From contig CAJHNH020007656.1 in assembly GCA_905116865.2 (NCBI GenBank), positions 328,789 through 392,788 of the forward strand: a stretch of DNA of 64,000 nucleotides. Reading direction: 5' to 3'. Position numbers and translations under genes: made by a program. Shown piece after piece: positions 11,901 through 23,900 of the stretch. A model generated the notes under the pieces. That model saw only the letters and a list, made by a program, of their open reading frames with translations. It ran no database searches and was not told where the DNA came from. The DNA is from Candidula unifasciata. Taxonomy: Eukaryota > Mollusca > Gastropoda > Stylommatophora > Geomitridae. Each line of letters opens with the position of its first letter. Position 1 is the stretch's first letter.

Positions 11901-14900
11901 AGCTCATTTGATATCAAGCAGTGCATTATACAATGATTGTTTACTCCTTATTTTGTACATTTTAATTTTAACTTTCTAACCCTAGCGCGCCAGTACCTTG
12001 GGGCTCATGCAACTAAAGGCCCCCCCCCCCCCCCCAGTAATTGTAAGAGGTCACTTAACTTGACACCCCTCCCCTTCCCTGGAAATTTGCAAGAGAGTGC
12101 CCCTCCCTTCCCCCCAGTAATTGTAAGGGGTCACTTAACTTGACACCCCTCCCCTGGAAATTTGCAAAAGAGTCCTCTCCACCCCCCCCCCCCCCCCCCC
12201 AACAGTGTGTCTATACATTTCATATTATTTTTGGCATTTGGCACATAATAATAATATTGTTGTGCTCATAAACAAGGCTTAGGACCCTTGAATATCCCTC
12301 CCAAACCTATGTTTTCCATGTGTTGCTGCCCCCATTCTATCCCAGGCAAAGTATTGGCTATATGTGTCCTAGTTGTGAATATAGAGGTGAAGAAAAGATG
12401 CCGGCATTGGAGAGGACACACATTGAGAACACCTGCTGACAATAACATTATAATGCCCTGCTGTGACCACAGGGTCAAAGGAATAAAAGCAGGCATGCAG
12501 AACACAGAGAGGGAGAGAGAGAGCTACACATGAAACAGTGGGTACCAAGACTTGGCATGAGTTGGTTCAGAGCCCATGCACTACTAGGGGATAAAGGGTA
12601 GAAGAAGCTGAAAAAAAAAATAACACTTATCTTCCAATATTTTAGACACACTTGGTATTTAGTTTGTTGCTTTCAAAGTTCTTTTGCCTTCATATTGTGT
12701 GAAAAGTCCAGACTCTGGTTGCTTGCTTGATCTATGCTACAGTCTCATGCTGAGATGGTGATTTTTAAGCTGTTCATGTGATGGATTATGGAACAGATCT
12801 GATGCTCATTTTTCTTGGATTGCAAACAACATTGACTCAGTCTCTAAGATCTGACTCACTGGTGATGGATTAAATAGTGCCATTTAATGTAATAGTGCCA
12901 TCTTTTAAAATCTGACGATAGTAAAAAAAGGACAATGCATTTAAAATTCTGTATACTGAAGCAGTCATAAAATGCTTCGCAATGTTGAAGTCAGAACAAT
13001 AAATCCGTTCTGTCCAGATTTATTCAGACAAACCTGTGTTTGCTCTGGTAAAACAAGCAGCTTTTTTTAATGAGGTCAGTCTATTTGTTTTGGTTAGAAG
13101 GATTTAATTATTTGCTCCACTTTAATGAATTGCTAATGTAGTGAGGAGTGGCTGGCCGAGCGGTTACAATGTCGGGCTCTCAGGCAGGGGATGCAGATTC
13201 GACCCCTAGTGAGGTGATGAAGTTGGGGGCAACATTAGCTAAGCTGTCCAAAATGCTCAGGCTCACGGACCCCCTCTCCATCTACACTACCCTTAAAAGT
13301 GGTAAATACATACAGTAGTGAGAGTTTGACAGCTACTGTAGTATGAACCTGATGAGATACAGCGAAGTATGCCAGGCAGTGAAGTGCAAAAATGACTCCA
13401 CACCCAAGGTGTGAATTATTAATAGTTGACATAAGAAATATAAGATAAAATCTGTGTGTGTGTGTTCTGGCGCCCCACTGTGAGGAAAACAAGAATAGAC
13501 TCGCTGCCTCCCCAACAAGCATGTTGTAATTGAGAGAATCCTTTGAAGTTAGAGTACATTTTGCCTGATTTGCAAGAAACCAAGTCTCTGCTTACAAATA
13601 AGCCAGATGTATAAAACAGATGTGCACACAACACTCAGGTTCTGAAACGAGACTAAAGTCCGGAGGTGGACAACACCCAGAACTTTTCACGGGGTTTACA
13701 GCCGAAGAAAGTGAAGAAGAAGAAGAAAATAAGATAAAAGACCCCTTCAGTGCCATTGGTGAATTGGACATAGGGTGCTAGACACAGCTTTATAGACCAA
13801 TGAGCACTTGATAGATTAAGTGGTCAGCATTGTGCCTGCCACATTTACTTCCCAGGACATTTCTGCTAGCTACTTTTAGACTGGATTGACCTGGGAAATT
13901 GAGGCTAGAATTTCTTCTTCTTCTGCTTCTCTGGTTCTGTTTTGCCTTTAAGCATCAAGTTTGAAGAAGCAGTGAATGTTGAATTAAGAATCGACATCAC
14001 AGCACACAGGAACTCTCATAAGTGCTCAGTCCCCATCTTCAGCAGCAAGCGAAAGGTTTCAATTCCGATGGTGCCAGTAACTGTCTGATTGTATATCCCT
14101 CTCATCCTTCCCCTGAGTGTTGAGCGTCTACCAGAGCCCTATGGTAACTCCTCGCAGCACTATTCTCCTTAACCGTAATGATCAATCTGCACCTCTGCAC
14201 TGTTTACTTGCTCCCAAAGGGCCCTCACAATATCTAACTTGTCATATATCAGTTCACCACCAAGTGGTGCAGAGCCAGTCAGTCAATCTGCCTGCTCATT
14301 TCCCAACACACCGGCATGACCTGGAGAAAATATCCAGACCATACTAACTACCTGGGACCTCTGAAGTGATGCTTGCCACTCTGCCTGTTTTCACCTTTCT
14401 CAGCATGCTCTGAGAGTCAATTACAATCAGGGCATAAGTGTACAGCAGATTATCAAGCCAGCGGAAGGCAGCAGAGACTGCCTCACCTCCATTCACAAAC
14501 TAGACTTTGTGATATCACATGCAAGGCTTTGCTGCACAAGGCGACATCCATTCGCCTTTGCTATAAAACCCTATGCATTTCATCTGCTCCTCAACACAGC
14601 GCCATATGAATAGATAATCACATCACTTGGGCCGAAATTATCATGAATCATTTGTTGAACTTCTGATTCTGCAGCATCAGCTGGCCAGTCTCTGCACTCA
14701 CAACATAACGTGGTTAGAACCCTACACAAGTCTGAAACTTGTTCGGACACCTTGACCCACTCCTCTCCTTGCTCAAAATTATAAAGAGGCAGCGAGTGCG
14801 TGCCTTGGTATGTGCTACGTGGATGCTGATATTTACAACCTCGAATATTTCATCTATCCATTCCTTGTGTGGTCGACCTCTAAGTATGTCCAGATGACAG

Positions 14901-17900
14901 GGCTCTCTGTGATGCACCATCTAGTGGCAGTCTTAAGCAAACAACCCTAATTAGTCACTTAAGATGCTTGTTGGGGGACAGAGTTGCCCCATATTGGAGC
15001 TCCAGAACCCACATAGAAAGTTACAGTTACTCGTGAATAAATTTTTATTTTAAAAAAAAAAAAGAGAATTGCCTCTGCAGTTAGTATTTTTTCATTTGAA
15101 AGATTCTTCTTCTTTTTTTTGTTTTTTTTTTGTTGTTGCCATTGCTCAGCTCACAGTATTGCTTTTGGCAGTATCAAAAGTTAAGAAATATTTTATTTTT
15201 GCTGTTCATAATAAAAGAAACAGAAATATTTTATTTGCTGTTGACAATAAAAGAGACAACATTCAGGTGATAAATCTGCTTTGTGGTTGTGTGTCAGTTC
15301 ATGCTTGTTCTTTGACGATTTTACCTCCAAGCCCTAATGTGACAACCAGACTTTGCCTTGCTTTATTAATGGTTAAACAAAACATTTAAAATCAACATGC
15401 ATCTCTTAGCAGACTTTGTAAAATGCATCATTTTGTTCATGAAATTTTGCACATTTCACGGGGTAGATTGGAGAAGTTGTAAAATATGCCTTTACTGTTT
15501 AGGTTCCCTACTGTCACAGCAGTTTAACTATGAAAAATTTATAGCAAACAAATTAGAAGTGTAGTGTTTTTCATGGGTCAAAAATGAACTGTTCAAAAAA
15601 AAAATAAAAAATCAATAAGCAGTACGATAAATTGAACATTTTAATACTTCATTTTAACCTATTTGGATTAGGAGTTAACATGTATTCCTGAGATATTGTG
15701 AAGTGACAAATAACCGCCATCAACAATACGCTGAGGATAAATTTGTCAAAATTACACTCAGGTGACTTTGTCACAGTTATGAGTCTTATAACTGTGACAA
15801 AGTCACTCAGGTGACTTTGTCACAGTGCCAAATTATGTTGCTAGGTTTATGTGGAATGCTGTGATTGAACAAGAGAAGCACACATGCATGTTGAACTGAT
15901 CACATGATTAGCCAGATAGATTTATATGGTGCATTGTTAGGGATAGAAAGAATCGGTGAGCTTGTTACATACTTTCTCAGTTTGAAATCTGCAAGGCATG
16001 GAGTCCTGGACAGTTGATAACCACCACACTTTCACTGCCTAATATTTACAGGGATGAATCATCCATTGCCATTTCTGTTTACTTGTTTTAATTAGTTTTG
16101 GGAGTCTCCCTGGTGAACAAGTTAAACCATTTGTCATCCACTCTGAAGGCTGCAGGGTTAATTTTAGACTGTAATTTTGTCTGTGAGTGCAGCTGTTCCC
16201 ATGATTCCTGGGTGGGGGTAGTTGATGGCATAAGAGTTTCATGCTTTGCCCAATGCTCTGGATGAATAGTTGCTCTGTGGCAAGGATGAACTTTATGGAA
16301 TAAACCTTGACACACTTAATCATCTTGCCTTTCACGTTTTTGATGGGTTAACAGTATTATATTGAAAATGTATAAACAAGGGCTATTCAAAAATCAACCT
16401 CCTATTGTCTGGTAAAAGTGTCAATCACATGTCAATCACTGTAACATTTGTTCAGTGGTTCAGGAATTGCGAACAAATAAACATGGACACTGTTATTGCC
16501 TTTCCCACCAATCAGAGGTTGATTTTGGAATAGTCCTTGCAAAACAATAAAACCCTTTCTCATAATAAAAACCATTGTACTTTTTTTTTCTGTTCTTCTT
16601 TGCATTCGGTTTCATATGCTTAGATCAGACCATCAGGTGGGTTGCCTCTATGAACTCGCATGTGAGTAGCAGACCCTTCATGGTTTCCCATAGTTTGCTC
16701 TGCACACTTTGCTCTCAGGCCAGGTGTCTTTTTGAAGTTGTGTGTAGAGTGGGCAGGTCTGCAGAATGTGCTCAGGTGTTTGTGGTCCTGTTTGACAAGC
16801 ATACTGTGGGGACTGTACAATCTTTATTTTATGCATGTGGTAGTTGAGCCTGCTGTGTCCTGTTTGTAGATGGAAAATTGTTGTATGTTGCTTTCTGTTG
16901 AGTTTGCTGATGGGGTCTTGTGGATGTTTACTGTTAGTTTGTTCTCTCCCCAATTCCTTGTATTTTCTCTTGATAAGTGTTCTGATTTTTGTAAAGACAA
17001 AGGATGGGTGTATTGTTTCTCCTTTGTTCCATTATTAGCAAGTCTGTCCGCTAACTTATTTCCTGGTAGGCCGCAGTGAGCCGGGATCCACTGGAGAATG
17101 ATCTGATTGTTTTCTGCAAGTCTGTTTAGCTTATGAGTCAGTTCTCTTTTCATGTTGTCTCCTGGATCCCTCTGAGTCGCCTGGAGGACTGACATGTGGT
17201 CACAAAGGAAAACAATTTTGCTGTTTTTAATTTTTCTTTGGTCAAGCACTTTGGCTGAATCAAAAATTGCTTGTTGCTCTGCTCCAGCTCCTCCATATTT
17301 TTCTGCTCCCTCTAATGATCCATCGGTGTATACATGTGTTCATTTGGGGTTTGGATAACAGTTGTAGACATGTTAAAGGGTCTTTGCATGCAGTACTAGG
17401 TCACATTCTTCAGCCTTTCTGTCTGTGCCTGGAATTGTTGTTGTGACTGTATAGTTAAGCTGTAGGTCTATGCTGTATGCCGGGATCATTTCCCATGTTG
17501 AAGAATCTTAAGAAAGGATGTCACTTTTTTTTTTGTGTAGTAGAATTTTGATAGATTGTGAAAGCTATGTCTTTTCAGTCAGTTTTCGGTTAGGTTTTTT
17601 GCTATTCTGTGCATGGGGTTGTTGTTCATGTATTTAAATTTTTCGGTTAGGGTGAGCACCCTGTCTTCCCTTTGAAGGCTCAAGCTCTGGAGGCCATTTT
17701 TCCCCCCTCCTAATTTATAAACAAGGGCTATTCAAAAATCAACCTCCAATTGGCTGGTAAAAGTGTCAGTCACATGTCAATCACTGTCACATTTTTTTCA
17801 GTGGTTCAGAAATTGCAAACAAATAAACATGGACACTGTTATTGCCTTTCCCACCAATCGGAGGTTGATTTTGGAATAGTCCTTGTGAAACAACAAAATT

Positions 17901-20900
17901 CTTTATCAGAATTAAATCCATTGTACTTTTTTCAAATTGCATGGGGTTTTTATTTACTTCTAGTTTATAATGAATGATAAGACCAGTGTATGTATCAAAT
18001 GTCACATGTTTTTTCTTTCTGAAATCACATACGTGTTTGTCATTTGCCGTAGAAGCATCTTCTAAACAAGAGTTTTGTTAAAGCTTGACTCTGATAGGAA
18101 AATGAGATACATTTTTGTCACTGTGAAAGTCACACATATTAGATATGTAATCTCAGTGTTTTCTTCTGTTCGAATTTTTGTCCTTTCAACTATTTAAGAT
18201 TGTTTTCTTGATATAATCTTTTTAGATCCTTTAATATGCTTGAATTTCAAACGTCAGTTTTGACGTGACAATTCTCACAGACAAATAAAATGTTTATTGT
18301 TCTGTAAATTCCCAGTGTGGGTTCCAGGGCCCCATTGGGGTGGGGGTGGGTAGACCCACTGCCCCCTGAAAAGCATGTTATAGGAGGTGGCTAATTATGG
18401 ATGTTTTTTTTTTTAAAGTCGGAATATATCTGACGATGGGGCAAGGAACCAGCAGTTTGCATACAGATAAGCCAGATCTGTAAAATGTATGGGCATCCAA
18501 AACTCAAGTTCGGGAACAAGACCATAGTCCAGAAGTGGACGAACAACCAGAACTTTCTGCCTGAGTTTACAGCCAGTGAACCTGAAGAAGTAGATTCTGT
18601 AAATAGTTATAGTGGTTTTAACAATATTCTACATTTATTAGCATTGTTAGGTGCTTTTATTTATTTTAACCTACCATATCTGAGAAAAAAATGTGAGGGG
18701 AGATGAAGAGGAAGGATGCTGTGCCTTTTGTAGAAAAAAAAAAGTAATGTAAAAAGTAATGGACCTTTTTCCACGCCTTTATTGGGTATATAGGGCTAGA
18801 CCTATATTTTATAGACCACTAGGTGGAGGATTTGGTCAGCATCACGCTGGCCACCTTTACTTCCCAGGACTGCACCTGGTACCCCCTCAAAGCTGGGTCG
18901 ACCTGGGAGTCAAGGTCATTTTTTTTAAAAGTCCGGGCTTTGTCAGGACCTGAACCCACGACCTTCCGATCCGCAGGCAGGTGTCTAGCCCCCACCGCCA
19001 AGACGACTCCCTCTTTTAAAATGATAATACTTATATTTCTGTTGGAGTAAGCAGAAGATTATTATATTTTGCTTATTGAAGTAATTATGTCTCTCAGACG
19101 AGCAGTACATCTTGGTTTGGCCAGGGTATGAGGAGAGGAGATGTCCGCCGTGGTTTTTATGGCACTTAGCCTTTTTTTTTTACTGTAGAAAGTTGTTTCT
19201 ATTCACTCATACATTTATTTACCATAAAGCGACCACTGTTTTGAGCAGGACAAGTTAAAAATATATGTGATCAAAGTAACCAGTGAACACATGGTATGCT
19301 GCATGGTATCAGACAAGTTAAATAGCTACTAGAATGTAAGAGATGGCTTCAAATTAAAACCTAAAAGTGTGATGTTAATTATAACCTGTGTGCACAACAA
19401 AAACTCTTGCTGGACTGACAGGCATGCATCCCCTCCCTGGTCCCTTCATTCGCTAAATAGATTCACCCCTTCAGTGATTTTAAAAAAAAAAGACGGATAA
19501 AAGAACATTGCTCCTCTTTGGTGCATGTAAAAAGTGGGGTGGCCATCTTGAAGCTTTCATTATGGTGTCACAATGTTTATCTGCACTGTGATGTCATGTG
19601 CTTAACACTCTTGACGTCCTTAACATCAATATTGACAGGTTACAAGACAGTGGCATGGTTATTGTATTTTCTGTCACGTTTAGGGTTTTTATAAAAAGTC
19701 CACTTGTATCTGTACATAAAGTAAGCATCTTGTATGACTACTGCTGTACATACAACAGGTATATGATAGGGTGTCGTGTTGCACTCATGCATGCTTTAAC
19801 TTTTTCTTTCCCTCTTGTAGTAAACAGCCTGGATGAGGATGATGATAACCTGATGATTGAGTGGTTCACGCTAATCAATGAGAAGAACGATCTGGTCAGG
19901 AAGGAAGCGGACCTCATCTATATGTAAGTATTACTGGATAATATTGCCTTGTCTCTGCTGTCTATTAATGCATCATCGTCTTTTTCTAGAGTGAAGTTTG
20001 ATGGTTATGTCTATCATCAGTTTCTGTCCTGCCTTTGTTGTACATTTAGCTAGAGAATTCTTAATATTGTGTAGTCTCCACACGATATATTGTAGTCTCC
20101 ACTGAATATAATGTAGTCTCCACACAGTATATTGTAGTCTCCACTGAATATAATGTAGTCTCCACACAGTATATTTAGTCTCCACACAATATATTGTACT
20201 CTCCACTGAATATAATGTAGTCTCCACACAGTATATTGTAGTCTCCACTGAAAATAATATGGTCTCCACACATATAATGTAGTCTCCACACAATATAATA
20301 TAGTTTCCACACAATATAATGTAGTCACCATACAGTATAATGTAGTCTCTGCACAGTGTATCTCCAAACAGTGTAATGTAGTCTTCACACAATATAATGT
20401 AGTTTCCACATTGTTTATTCTACAGTACATAGCACTTTATGATTCTCATTTTAGTCTATAATTATTTTATTTCTATAAATATTTTGCATGTTATGTAATC
20501 CAGCATTTGCCATTCTGACTCCTGTCTTAATTTTCGTTTTCCATCAGCCATTGTTTGTATGTATGGTAACATGCAGTGTGTAATATTTAAAAAATCAATT
20601 TAATTTATATTCAGCTCAAAGGAACAAGAACTGGAGGATGAGCAAGAGCAGATTGAGTCTCAGTTGTTGTACCTGATGACAAAACCAGGTATACTGTATT
20701 TTCATTATATGTCGTTGGTATACTTTGTATATTTTAATTGTATGGTTTTAGTATTTAAATATAGAGAGTTCTTCTTCTCAAAGTCCATGTTGTGTGGCGT
20801 TGGTAGTCATATTTATCCATAACCATCCGTCTCGTATACTTTTAACTACTGTAAATGTATTGTATATATTTAAGGTCCCTTTTCCACGCCTTTTAGGCGT

Positions 20901-23900
20901 ATTGGAAACATAGTGCTAGACCTATATTTTTTATAGACCATCGGCATTTGGTGGGTGATATGGTCAGCATCACGCCGGCCATTGTAAATATTAAATATAT
21001 ACAATTACTGTTGAGAGAAAAACTGGCCGAACAATCAAGAATTGTGGGCTTTCCTGCAAAGACCTAGGTTTACATCCTTGTTAAGGTTGGGGATTGTTTT
21101 CTGTCAGGGGCAAAACTCAAATTCTAACCTGCATAGGCCATTGCAACATCACTGAAAGACCCTGTGCTGGCACCACAGGTGGTAAACACATGCAGTAGTG
21201 AGAATGAAACCAACGATGCCAGCAGCAAGAGCATACAACCTGAAAATCTAAACATCAAGAGGCAGGGAAAGACCGAGAAGAAGATGGATTGAAGGAGTCA
21301 CCTTGAGACTGCATAACATCAAGGAATATCAAGCGACTAAGCGAGACCTCGCTCGGCTGCCAATCAGTTTGATGAACTGCGACGCTTAGCAGCATAAGCA
21401 GATATTGACAAAAGAAGAATGGCAGTTTTATGACTATTAAACTTTAATCTATGATGATGTGAGAATTAAAGTTTGCAATTTGGCAGATTATTTTTTTTAA
21501 ATGGGTGCAAGGCACAAGACTTTATATGGGCTTATGTGCTCAGCTTTCTTTTTTTTTTTAAATTGTTTTTTTTCTTCACTGTCTCTTCCTCTTCCCCCTC
21601 CCATTTTTTTTAAACAACCCTCCTCATGTGTCTCTTTCTGATGTTGTACACGCACGTAAGCTTTTACCAGAGGAATAAAGTCATTATTTTAATTTTTAGA
21701 TGAATGCAAGTCTCCAGAAGAGAAAGAGGAAGAAGACTATCTCATCAATCGTAAGATAGCATTAGTTGAACAGCGCAACAAGATTATAGACAGCATGGAT
21801 GAAGACAGGATTAGGTAAGAATACATTTTGTCTGTGTCTGGTTCATGCCTAATAAGCATACAATATATTGGCTCGAAGTTTCATTGGAAGTCAAAGCTCC
21901 CATTGTGGGTTCTGGGGCCCCATTTGGAGGGGGGGGGGGGGTGGATAGAAAGGACCCACCACCCTCCTCTTAAGCATGACATAAAAGTCGACTAAATAGG
22001 GGAGTTTCCATTGAAGTTGGAGTATATCTACCTTAGAGGCGAGGTAGTTGTATAGATAAGCTAGAAGGCTCTAGAATAAGACCAAAACAACCAGAATTTT
22101 CTGCTGGAGTTTACAGCCAGTAAACACAAAGAAGAAAAAGAAGAAAAGACAGGCAGAGCTAGTATGGAGGAGGAGAAGAAGAATTACAAAGTGAACAATT
22201 TGTATTTTTAAAGGGACACAAATTTGGGGATGCAGGTCCACTTATTTGCTCTCTGATGCATATAGTATTGAAAGTGAACATATACACAGTAAGGATTAAA
22301 CATGTTGTGAGATAATGCAACCACCCACAAACTTTCATTCATCCGTCTGTACATACACACATACTCATAATAGCATTTATACAATAGCACAGATGTACAC
22401 TCACGATATAACTTACTCATAGGCGTAAACACTCATGCACAAAGTAGCAGAAGCAAAGCAACAGCATAGTAAGTCACAATATAGTTTTATATGTATTTCT
22501 TATTTGTTTCTAACACATCTTAGATATTGTAACTTTAATATTTGAAGAAATGAACTCTAATAGGGGATGAATATTTATGATACCTAAAAAGGGGAGGCCC
22601 CGTGGTGTTAGAACTAGACGCTCACCTGGAGCTTTCTTAAAAAAAATACCTTGGCTTTCAGGTCAACCCGGCCTTGAGTGGGTACCAGTTGCACTCCTGA
22701 GAAATAAAGGCAGCTGGGAAGATGTTGACCACATCACCCACCAAGTGCCGATTGGTCTGTAGAATATAGGTCTAGTCCTATATGCCCTATAGGCCTTACT
22801 TTACATTTTTATAGCTTATAAGTTTGCTACTTTTGCATCTTCTTTTGCAATTTTCAGATATGAGGCTGAGGACAAGAACATTGAAGTGACACTGAAAGAT
22901 AAAGGTAAGAACCAGATGTTCATTTTAAAATTGAAGGTAACCCACACTTTATTTGTGTTGCTTAATCAAGTTAAAGGCTAAAGGATTGGCTATATTGCAC
23001 CAGATGTATCCACAATACATTTTGTCAACCACCCTTTTTAAGGTCAAACACAGGAGACGAAGAAGAATACAAGATTTGGTAAACCTGTTTGGTAAGTTAT
23101 TGATACACACCCACATCTAAAGAAAAAACAGTTTTATTTGAAATCTTTGTCAGGTAAAACAGTCTTCTTCTTCTACCTCTTATTTTTTTGTAAGCTTTGT
23201 CAAGTAAATTAGTCTTCTTCTTCTACCTCTTATTTTGAAAGCTGGGTCAAGTAAATCAGTCTTTTTCTTCTACCTCTTATTTTGTAAGCCTTTTCAAGTA
23301 AATAATTCCTTTTTCTTCTACCTCTTATTTTGTAAGCTTTTTCAAGTAAATCATTCCTTCTTCTTCTACCTCTTATTTTGTAAGCTTTGTCAAGTAAATC
23401 AGTCTTTTTCTTCTACCTCTTATTTTGTAAGCTTTTTCAAGTAAATCATTCCTTCTTCTTCTACCTCTTATTTTGTAAGCTTTGTCAAGTAAATCATTCT
23501 CTTTTTCTTCTACCTCTTATTTTGTAAGCTTTTTCAAGTAAATCATTCCTTCTTCTTCTAACTCTTATTTTGTAAGCTTTGTCAAGTAAATTAGTCTTCT
23601 TCTTCTACCTCTTATTTTGTAAGCTTTGTCAAGTAAATCAGTTTTCTTCTTCTACCTCTTATTTTGTCTTACTACTTTTTTGTCCGTTAAGCATAACAGA
23701 GAGAAGTTAGGTGAAGTTTCCTGTCTTTTGCTAGTTGTGTAGCTTGAGTTAATGTCATATTGTTTTCGTTATGTCTCTTTTACCCCCCCCCCCCCCCCCA
23801 CTTATTTCTTTCCTGGTCGGGCTCTTGACTTGTAGCATACTGTTCTCATGTATTAAACTCTAGCTGCTGGTTGATTTTGTTCCATTTAGACCAGATGTGC

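Noticed and set aside
13146..13210. A tRNA gene (Leu/Ser-like A box)
   Set aside because: The A box is good but no acceptor stem closes and the sequence runs into a body shared with 21.0-21.2 kb. It is a SINE head.
20050..20430. Minus-strand ORFs with repeated YCVETTLYSVE peptides
   Set aside because: They are translations of a 20-bp minisatellite in an intron, open only because the array lacks stops in those frames.
23145..23675. CRISPR-like repeat array
   Set aside because: Units are directly contiguous without unique spacers, in an animal intron; it is a minisatellite.
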